Source: Rhodocyclaceae bacterium
GTDB lineage: Bacteria; Pseudomonadota; Gammaproteobacteria; Burkholderiales; Rhodocyclaceae
Assembly (NCBI GenBank): GCA_016704145.1
Contig: JADJAS010000001.1
Location: forward strand, 62,001-126,000
Direction: 5' to 3'
DNA: 64,000 nt
In this document: positions 15,370 through 23,100 of the stretch, in pieces
How the letters are laid out: every line of letters begins with the position of its first letter
Numbering within the stretch: position 1 is the first letter of the stretch
Made by a program: the position numbers and the translations under genes
Notes under the pieces: model-generated
Told to the model about the DNA's origin: nothing
The model's input: the letters and a program-made list of their open reading frames with translations, nothing else
The model's database searches: none

Positions 15370-16731
15370 ATGGGAATAGCGGATTCGACTACGTTAGTGG
15401 TCACGGTAATTGACAACGGCCCTACCGTTGTTGACGCATTTCAGCGAGGAGATCTGGCTAACGCTGCTGCTGTCAATGCAGCCAACGCCCAAATTGTTGG
15501 ATCAGTTGTTGGGGTGTTTCCGATTAGCTTGTCGAATGTTGCTGGAGTCAACGCGATAGCTGGGTTTGTTGTCGCAGTCAAGGTTGTCGGTGACGTTCAA
15601 AACGGGAACGGCACCACCTTGGGTGATGCTATTAACCTCGTCGGGTCAGGTGTAACGATTGCTGCTGGTGTTGCCGTAGCTCTCGGCGTAGGCACAGTTT
15701 CCATGCCGTACATCGCTGCCCTCGGCGTGACTTCGGCATTTGCAAGTGCCTTAGCCAATCAAATGAACATCACCCTCAACGACCTCTACCTCCTAGCCCG
15801 CAACTTCGTACGTCGCGACCCCCTGGCCATCGACCTGGACGGGGATGGCATCGAAACGGTCGGCGTGGCCGCGGGGGTTCTGTTCGACCACGACGCCGAC
15901 GCCATCAAGACCGGCACCGGCTGGCTCAAAGGGGATGACGCCTTCGTCGTCCTCGACCGCAATGGCAACGGCACCATCGACTCCGGCCGCGAACTCTTCG
16001 GCGTCGATACCATCGTCGGCACCGAACCCCTCACCGGCCGCACCCTGTACGCCCCCGACGGCTTCGCCGCCCTCGGAAGCCTCGATGGCAACGGCGACAA
16101 GCTCTTCAACGCATCGGATGCCCAATACGCCAACGTCCGCCTCTGGCGCGACCTGAACCAGGACGGCCTCAGCCAGGCCAACGAACTGCAAGGCCTGGCC
16201 GAGGCCGGCATCGCCAGCATCGACCTCGCCACGCAAAAGGCCAACAAGACCCTGCCCGGCGGCAACACCCAGACGCTCACCGCCGCCGTCGCCGGCCTCG
16301 GCGAGAACGCCGCCGTGTCCTTGAATCTGGCCGACCAGCCCGCAGGGCGCAGGACACCGCGCAGCGGTGGTCCCGAGCGCAGCGAGGGATTCGGCGCAGC
16401 CGAACACAACCCCTTCTATCGGGAATTCCCCGACCACCTCGACACCAGCGCCGTGGCCAGCCTGCCCGACATGGCCGGCTCCGGCCGGGTGCGCGACCTC
16501 AAGGAGGCCGCCACGCTGTCCTCGTCGCTCGCAACACAACTGACGAACCTCCAGGGCGGCTATCGCAGCCGCCAGCAGTTCGACACCGAACTCGATACCC
16601 TGCTCGATGCCTGGGCCGCCACCTCCACCCTCAAGACCAGCGCCCAGAACAGCGTGCTCTACAAGACGGCCGCCACCAAAGTCAGCCGTGGCGGCACGCC
16701 GGCCAACGGGGCGTGGAAGGTGGCGGCGTGA
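15370..16731 (+). CDS. Truncated toxin gene B: hydrophobic head plus shared module, no RTX or secretion signal
   Basis: The 453-aa protein starts after GGAG (15360). Residues 1-140 form a unique head rich in Ala, Val and Gly with long helical hydrophobic runs (VGSGVTIAAGVAVALGVGTV), suited to membrane insertion. The shared module begins near residue 139 (LLARNFVRRDP). Near residue 322 an in-frame block of 24 codons (16336-16407) is inserted compared with the other copies. The gene ends in the tail TKVSRGGTPANGAWKVAA with TGA inside GTGA, which also starts the next gene. Without RTX repeats and the C-terminal signal it should not be exported by the type I system as it stands. Confidence 0.72.
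   Translation: MGIADSTTLVVTVIDNGPTVVDAFQRGDLANAAAVNAANAQIVGSVVGVFPISLSNVAGVNAIAGFVVAVKVVGDVQNGNGTTLGDAINLVGSGVTIAAGVAVALGVGTVSMPYIAALGVTSAFASALANQMNITLNDLYLLARNFVRRDPLAIDLDGDGIETVGVAAGVLFDHDADAIKTGTGWLKGDDAFVVLDRNGNGTIDSGRELFGVDTIVGTEPLTGRTLYAPDGFAALGSLDGNGDKLFNASDAQYANVRLWRDLNQDGLSQANELQGLAEAGIASIDLATQKANKTLPGGNTQTLTAAVAGLGENAAVSLNLADQPAGRRTPRSGGPERSEGFGAAEHNPFYREFPDHLDTSAVASLPDMAGSGRVRDLKEAATLSSSLATQLTNLQGGYRSRQQFDTELDTLLDAWAATSTLKTSAQNSVLYKTAATKVSRGGTPANGAWKVAA
16336..16407 (+). repeat. 72-bp in-frame repeat insertion in the module of toxin gene B
   Basis: Absent from copies A, C and D. Its core (GGGCGCAGGAC, GGTCCCGAGC and GCGAGGGAT) matches the reverse complement of the extra block in the leader ORF at about 11385-11460, so it is a dispersed element. 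It keeps the frame. Confidence 0.7.
16678..16701 (+). repeat. 24-nt dispersed repeat, copy at the end of toxin gene B
   Basis: Identical to 14995-15018 across the 24 nt. Confidence 0.8.
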
Positions 16732-17009
16732 GAGATCACCACACGACGTTGGGCTTGTCGTCCGATCCTGATGATCGGCGTACTCGCCGCCGCAATGCGG
16801 CGGCGATCATGATTGCTCTAAGCGTTGGTTCGCTTGCGCTAACGCTCTTGCAAGTTATCGGCCTGGTGGGAGTTGATTACACCGGTCGATTCGGATGGTT
16901 GAAGAGCTGGGCCTATCAGGTACTCGGGCCGTATGGGCCATCTGTGATTACTGGCTTGCTAGGCATCGTTCTACTTGTCGTCGGAATTCAGGGCCGCAAA
17001 TCAAATTAA
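16728..17009 (+). CDS. Small two-helix membrane protein, candidate immunity protein for head C
   Basis: The 93-aa protein starts at GTG 16728, whose GTGA overlaps the stop of gene B; GGAAGG lies 7 bases upstream within the replacement tail, so the tail itself supplies the ribosome site. Two hydrophobic helices are visible (IMIALSVGSLALTLLQVIGL and SVITGLLGIVLLVVGIQG). No family is recognised. It ends 8 bases before gene C. By position and membrane topology it is the counterpart of 15103-15351. Confidence 0.55.
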   Translation: MRDHHTTLGLSSDPDDRRTRRRNAAAIMIALSVGSLALTLLQVIGLVGVDYTGRFGWLKSWAYQVLGPYGPSVITGLLGIVLLVVGIQGRKSN

Positions 17010-17017
17010 GGAAGGGA

Positions 17018-18881
17018 ATGGACATGGGAATCACTACGCTTTACTACACAACTGCGGGCGTTTTCAAGGTGGATGCAGGCACTGCCACCTCCGCATTGGC
17101 CAATTACCTCGAACAAAAGGTCGTGGCTGGCGAAGGGACTGCTGTCATCGTACAAACCATTGATGGTGCTGCGCCACTCGTGGAGCACACACTCGATGTA
17201 AATCAGATGAGAGACATTTGGAATGGATTCGAGTCGCAGAATCCGTCATCGTATCAACGAGAGATTTTTGCTGCGGCAGTCGGGGTAGCAGTAGGAACGC
17301 TTGCGCTCGAATATGGGCCTTGGGCCTCAATTCTGGCTGGTGAATTTGCGTCTGACCTATTCAAACAAGCCTACGACCTTGCTCGGTCAGTCCCCGCCAG
17401 TAAAGCATGGAGCGATTTAATCAAGACCGACTACAGCTGGAACGGCCTCAAGAACATTTCCGATCTCACGAATAGCAACTACCTCCGCGCCCGCAACTTC
17501 GTACGTCGCGACCCCCTGGCCATCGACCTGGACGGGGATGGCATCGAAACGGTCGGCGTGGCCGCGGGGGTTCTGTTCGACCACGACGCCGACGCCATCA
17601 AGACCGGCACCGGCTGGCTCAAAGGGGATGACGCCTTCGTCGTCCTCGACCGCAATGGCAACGGCACCATCGACTCCGGCCGCGAACTCTTCGGCGTCGA
17701 TACCATCGTCGGCACCGAACCCCTCACCGGCCGCACCCTGTACGCCCCCGACGGCTTCGCCGCCCTCGGAAGCCTCGATGGCAACGGCGACAAGCTGTTC
17801 GACGCCAATGATGCCCAATACGCCAACGTCCGCCTCTGGCGCGACCTGAACCAGGACGGCCTCAGCCAGGCCAACGAACTGCAAGGCCTGGCCGAGGCCG
17901 GCATCGCCAGCATCGACCTCGCCACGCAAAAGGCCAACAAGACCCTGCCCGGCGGCAACACCCAGACGCTCACCGCCGCCGTCGCCGGCCTCGGCGAGAA
18001 CGCCGCCGTGTCCTTGAATCTGGCGGACAACCCCTTCTATCGGGAATTCCCCGACCACCTCGACACCAGCGCCGTGGCCAGCCTGCCCGACATGGCCGGC
18101 TCCGGCCGGGTGCGCGACCTCAAGGGAGGCCGCCACGCTGTCCTCGTCGCTCGCAACACAACTGACGAACCTCCAGGGCGGCTATCGCAGCCGCCAGCAG
18201 TTCGACACCGAACTCGATACCCTGCTCGATGCCTGGGCCGCCACCTCCACCCTCAAGACCAGCGCCCAGAACAGCGTGCTCTACAAGACGGCCACGACGG
18301 GTGGGGTCAGCTTTTCTGACGGCGGCGGTGGTGGTGGCGGCTACACCCCGCCACCCACCGATCCGGCGTCGCTGGAGTTGATGCGGCGGATCACCGTGCT
18401 GGAATGCTTCAACGGCCAGGCCTTCGTCACCCGCGACGAAACCACCGGCGCCATTACCACCGGCAACGGCCGTACCACCACGCCCGGCACCACCACCAAC
18501 GGCAGCGGCGGCGGTGGCAAGCCTGGCGGAACGGCGGTGCTATCGCTGACGGCCGAGCAGGCTCGCCTGATCAACGATTCGTACGACGCGCTCAAGGAAT
18601 CGGTGCGGGATGGCCTGGCCCTGCAAACCCGGCTCAAGGGCTACCTGGACGCGATTGTCCTGCAGATCGATGCCAACGGCGTGCGGCTGGACTTCACGGC
18701 GGTGGACGCCATGCTCGCCAGCCGCCGCGCCACCGACGCCCAGGCGGCCTATGGCGATCTGGTCGACCTCATGCGCGGCCAGGGCCACCTGCTCATGAAC
18801 ATGGGCTGGGCCAGCGCCAGCGCGACCAAAGTCAGCCGTCGCGGCACGCCATGCAATGGGGCGTGGCGGGTGGCAGCGTGA
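17018..18881 (+). pseudogene. Truncated toxin gene C: hydrophobic head, shared module, frameshift
   Basis: Starts at ATG 17018 after AAGGAAGGG. The unique head (residues 1-155) has a central hydrophobic segment (IFAAAVGVAVGTLALEYGPW). The shared module starts at about 17480. At 18121-18127 one extra G turns the CAAGGAGG found in A, B and D into CAAGGGAGG; this shifts the frame and gives a stop at 18319. The correct frame continues to 18881 through the Gly-rich linker and the following helical region (also present in D) and ends with the tail TKVSRRGTPCNGAWRVAA. C thus reaches further into the D-type sequence than A or B before the tail. Confidence 0.75.
18828..18851 (+). repeat. 24-nt dispersed repeat, copy at the end of toxin gene C
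   Basis: Differs from 14995-15018 at two positions, and marks the point where C leaves the sequence it shares with D (D continues with CTGCGCGCATGG at 22036). Confidence 0.8.
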
Positions 18882-18953
18882 GCGTCGTCCAAGCTTCGAG
18901 CGACCATGTCAACGCATTTGGCAGCAAACGGCACATCTATGACTTTCGTCTAA

Positions 18954-18982
18954 TTGTCCCGCATAACCGATCTGGGTATAGT
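18954..18982 (+). promoter_or_regulatory. Predicted sigma-70 promoter of the intact toxin unit
   Basis: TTGTCC (18954-18959), 17 bases, TATAGT (18977-18982). It is followed seven bases later by the leader repeat, as at 11208. The stretch 18882-18953 holds only the decayed end of unit C. Confidence 0.6.
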
Positions 18983-18988
18983 GCCGCC

Positions 18989-19096
18989 GGCATTCATCAG
19001 ACCCGCGATCACGCGGGCGATTTTTCCCCGAATGAGTTTTCATCTCCGGCTCGCATGGGCCGGCGGGATGGCTTGGCTTGGAGAACCGCGGGATGA
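18989..19096 (+). repeat. 108-bp leader repeat, copy 2
   Basis: Counterpart of 11240-11347. Here the first hairpin (CCCGC...GCGGG) is followed by CGATTTTTCC, so it could act as an attenuator. The end provides GGAG and the ATG of the leader ORF. Confidence 0.75.
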
Positions 19097-19176
19097 ATCA
19101 GGTGAGACACAGCAAGTGGACGAAAGTCAGCCGTGGCGGCACGCCGGGGAATGAGGAATGGAGGCGCGCGGCGTGA
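19093..19176 (+). CDS. 27-aa leader ORF coupled to the candidate PLA2 immunity gene
   Basis: ATG 19093 follows TTGGAGAACCGCGGG. The peptide ends TKVSRGGTPGNEEWRRAA, the same tail that ends toxin genes A, B and C. Its TGA lies inside GTGA, which starts the next gene, and GGAGG 8 bases before that GTG is within the leader ORF. This suggests translational coupling. Confidence 0.5.
   Translation: MNQVRHSKWTKVSRGGTPGNEEWRRAA
19123..19146 (+). repeat. 24-nt dispersed repeat inside the leader ORF
   Basis: Same unit as at 14995, 16678 and 18828, placed just before the next start codon in each case where a gene follows. Confidence 0.8.
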
Positions 19177-20171
19177 GAGATGTCACAAAAACGCTACGTT
19201 TGGCCCCGACTCACCCTTGGCGGGCAATGCTCTGGATTGTGTGCGCAACCTTCGCTCTGGCTGCGGTTGCCGCCGAAGACAACCTGTTCCGCATTGGACT
19301 AAGCGGGAAGCGGGGCATGCTTGCCGTTGCGCCGGATGGCGGCCGGTTGCTCTTCACGACCGATAGCCTGGCTCATGGATTACGCGTGCTTGACTTGCAC
19401 ACCGGCAAGATCGATGTAATTCAGGCAGAGGCCGGACGATTTTGGGAAATGCCCAACTGGTCGCACGACGGCAAGCAGGTGGTCGCGATCTCGACGGCGG
19501 TGCGAAACGGTTACCACATCGTCGGCGACATGCAAGTGATTTTGATCGATCCGGCCACATGGCGGCATCGGACGATCACCGTGGGGGAAGGGGTCAAGAA
19601 CCTCCCGTTCTTCTCGGCCGACGGCAATCGTGTTTATTACTTCAAGGGCGTCAAGCGAGAAAGCGGCAAGACGCCGGCCAGTCGCTTCGACCTCTACTCG
19701 ATAGACCTGGCGACGGGCCAGGAGCGGCAACTGACCCACGAGAAGTTCTATCTGGCCGGCCGAGGCGACGACGATGGCGATTCGATCATTTTTAGTGCTA
19801 CTCCCAATGCCGCGAAATCCATGAAGGACGCGTTTGGCAAGGAATCTAGAAATGCACTATTTCACCTACAGGCTGGGAAACTCAACCCGATTGCTGTTGA
19901 TCAGCGCAATGGGGTATTCGATTTCTACAAGCCCCAACGCGACAAGAAGGGCAATCTGCACTTTATCGCCGCCAAGGAACGGTCAGGAGGCGGGCACTTC
20001 CTGTGGTTCTTGGTCCGGTCAGGCCCTGACGGCAGCAAACCGATGACCTTGACCGAGCTACCGATTTCGATGGGTTTTGGCATTGCCCGCCGCACCGGCG
20101 AAATCTGGGTCATGGACAGGGCGGGCGACGAAATTGTGTTCCGTCGTCTGGACGGACTGGCAGCAAATTGA
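19173..20171 (+). CDS. Exported TolB-like beta-propeller protein, candidate immunity protein for the PLA2 head
   Basis: The 332-aa protein starts at GTG 19173 with GGAGG 8 bases upstream. A signal peptide is visible (MLWIVCATFALAAVAAEDN). The mature part has several PD40/TolB-like blades (AVAPDGGRLLFTTDS, NWSHDGKQVVAIS, FFSADGNRVYYF, LYSIDLATGQERQLT). It should be periplasmic. The gene ends 25 bases before the toxin gene with the PLA2-like head, in the slot held by small membrane proteins in the other units. A periplasmic partner fits a head that attacks phospholipids from the outside. The propeller could alternatively be an accessory folding or processing factor. Confidence 0.65.
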   Translation: MRDVTKTLRLAPTHPWRAMLWIVCATFALAAVAAEDNLFRIGLSGKRGMLAVAPDGGRLLFTTDSLAHGLRVLDLHTGKIDVIQAEAGRFWEMPNWSHDGKQVVAISTAVRNGYHIVGDMQVILIDPATWRHRTITVGEGVKNLPFFSADGNRVYYFKGVKRESGKTPASRFDLYSIDLATGQERQLTHEKFYLAGRGDDDGDSIIFSATPNAAKSMKDAFGKESRNALFHLQAGKLNPIAVDQRNGVFDFYKPQRDKKGNLHFIAAKERSGGGHFLWFLVRSGPDGSKPMTLTELPISMGFGIARRTGEIWVMDRAGDEIVFRRLDGLAAN

Positions 20172-20196
20172 ATCTACTACATGAGGAGCATCGATA

Positions 20197-23100
20197 ATGA
20201 ATAATTCCTTCGCATCAGGCAGCAGCGGACTCAATAACTTTGGCGTCGCTGGCACGAACTACTGCGGCCCCGGTTATGCCAATGGAACGTTCGGACAACA
20301 GGCCGATCCAGATGGAATCACGACCGGACCAATTGACGTGCTGTGCAAATCTCATGACCTGTCCTATGACAACGCACTTGGCTCGCCGACAGAATGGACG
20401 CAGAAACTGGCCGCGGACGAAAGGTTGATCAATGACACCCGGCAGCTGCTTGAGGCCAGGCAGTTGTCCGACCACGACAAGGGCATCGCGATCGCCGTTC
20501 TTGCAACCTTCGATTGGAAGGTCAACACCGTCGACTATCCGATGGCACTCGCCGAAGCCCTGAAGAACCTGACCAATTCATTGTTGGATAGCCTTGCCGG
20601 TAAACCAGCAATCATTCTCGATCTCGTGAACCCGCCAGGTGGTTGGGACGGGATTCGGCAGCAAATTAACGATCCAACCAATATCTGGTACCTCCGCGCC
20701 CGCAACTTCGTACGTCGCGACCCCCTGGCCATCGACCTGGACGGGGATGGCATCGAAACGGTCGGCGTGGCCGCGGGGGTTCTGTTCGACCACGACGCCG
20801 ACGCCATCAAGACCGGCACCGGCTGGCTCAAAGGGGATGACGCCTTCGTCGTCCTCGACCGCAATGGCAACGGCACCATCGACTCCGGCCGCGAACTCTT
20901 CGGCGTCGATACCATCGTCGGCACCGAACCCCTCACCGGCCGCACCCTGTACGCCCCCGACGGCTTCGCCGCCCTCGGAAGCCTCGATGGCAACGGCGAC
21001 AAGCTCTTCAACGCATCGGATGCCCAATACGCCAACGTCCGCCTCTGGCGCGACCTGAACCAGGACGGCCTCAGCCAGGCCAACGAACTGCAAGGCCTGG
21101 CCGAGGCCGGCATCGCCAGCATCGACCTCGCCACGCAAAAGGCCAACAAGACCCTGCCCGGCGGCAACACCCAGACGCTCACCGCCGCCGTCGCCGGCCT
21201 CGGCGAGAACGCCGCCGTGTCCTTGAATCTGGCGGACAACCCCTTCTATCGGGAATTCCCCGACCACCTCGACACCAGCGCCGTGGCCAGCCTGCCCGAC
21301 ATGGCCGGCTCCGGCCGGGTGCGCGACCTCAAGGAGGCCGCCACGCTGTCCTCGTCGCTCGCAACACAACTGACGAACCTCCAGGGCGGCTATCGCAGCC
21401 GCCAGCAGTTCGACACCGAACTCGATACCCTGCTCGATGCCTGGGCCGCCACCTCCACCCTCAAGACCAGCGCCCAGAACAGCGTGCTCTACAAGACGGC
21501 CACGACGGGTGGGGTCAGCTTTTCTGACGGCGGCGGTGGTGGTGGCGGCTACACCCCGCCACCCACCGATCCGGCGTCGCTGGAGTTGATGCGGCGGATC
21601 ACCGTGCTGGAATGCTTCAACGGCCAGGCCTTCGTCACCCGCGACGAAACCACCGGCGCCATTACCACCGGCAACGGCCGTACCACCACGCCCGGCACCA
21701 CCACCAACGGCAGCGGCGGCGGTGGCAAGCCTGGCGGAACGGCGGTGCTATCGCTGACGGCCGAGCAGGCTCGCCTGATCAACGATTCGTACGACGCGCT
21801 CAAGGAATCGGTGCGGGATGGCCTGGCCCTGCAAACCCGGCTCAAGGGCTACCTGGACGCGATTGTCCTGCAGATCGATGCCAACGGCGTGCGGCTGGAC
21901 TTCACGGCGGTGGACGCCATGCTCGCCAGCCGCCGCGCCACCGACGCCCAGGCGGCCTATGGCGATCTGGTCGACCTCATGCGCGGCCAGGGCCACCTGC
22001 TCATGAACATGGGCTGGGCCAGCGCCAGCGCGACCCTGCGCGCATGGACCGAGACGGCCGCCGCCGACCCGGCCTGGGCGCCGTTGCTCACCCAGTTGCA
22101 CGTCGGCATGGTCAGCGGCAGTTTTACCGGAAGCTCCGCCGACGACATCGCGTTTGGCGGCGTGGCCAACGATACGTTCAGTGGCGGCGCGGGCAACGAC
22201 CTCTTGTATGGCGAAGCCGGCAACGACCTCTTGTACGGTGGCGCCGGCAACGACATCCTGGACGGTGGCGCGGGTAACGACAACATCCGGGGCGAGTTGG
22301 GCAACGACACTTATCTGTTCGGCAAGGGCGATGGTCAGGACATGATCTATGCCGTCAGCGACGCCACGGTGGGCAAGATCGACACCTTGCAGTTCAAGGC
22401 GGGGGTGGCCCCCGGCGAAATCAGCCTGAGCACGTCGAGCAGCTGGCTGGTGATCAAGATCGCCGGGACCACCGACCAGCTGACGGTACGCGACTTCCTG
22501 TACCAGGACGATCCGGCCAACACCAGCAATCCGTTGCAGCAGATCAAGTTCGCCGACGGCACGACCTGGAGCCTGGCCGACATCATGTCGAAGCTGCTGG
22601 CCGGCACCGAAGGCGCGGAGACCATCGGCGGCACCCTGGGCACCGACACCCTCACCGGCCTGGGCGGCAACGACGTTCTGTACGGCAAGGGCGGCGACGA
22701 CACCCTCGACGGTGGCACGGGCGATGACTCGCTCAACGGCGATGCGGACAACGATACGCTGTTGGGTGGCGCGGGGACGGACAACCTGAACGGTGGCGCC
22801 GGCAACGACATCCTGGACGGTGGCGCGGGTAACGATACGCTCCGGGGTGACCTGGGCAGCGACACTTACCTGTTCGGCAAGGGCGATGGTCAGGACATGA
22901 TCTATGCCGTCAGCGACGCCACGGTGGGCAAGATCGACACCTTGCAGTTCAAGGCGGGGGTGGCCCCCGGCGAGATCAGCCTGAGCACGTCGAGCAGCTG
23001 GCTGGTGATCAAGATCGCCGGGACCACCGACCAGCTGACGGTACGCGACTTCCTGTACCAGGACGATCCGGCCAACACCAGCAATCCGTTGCAGCAGATC

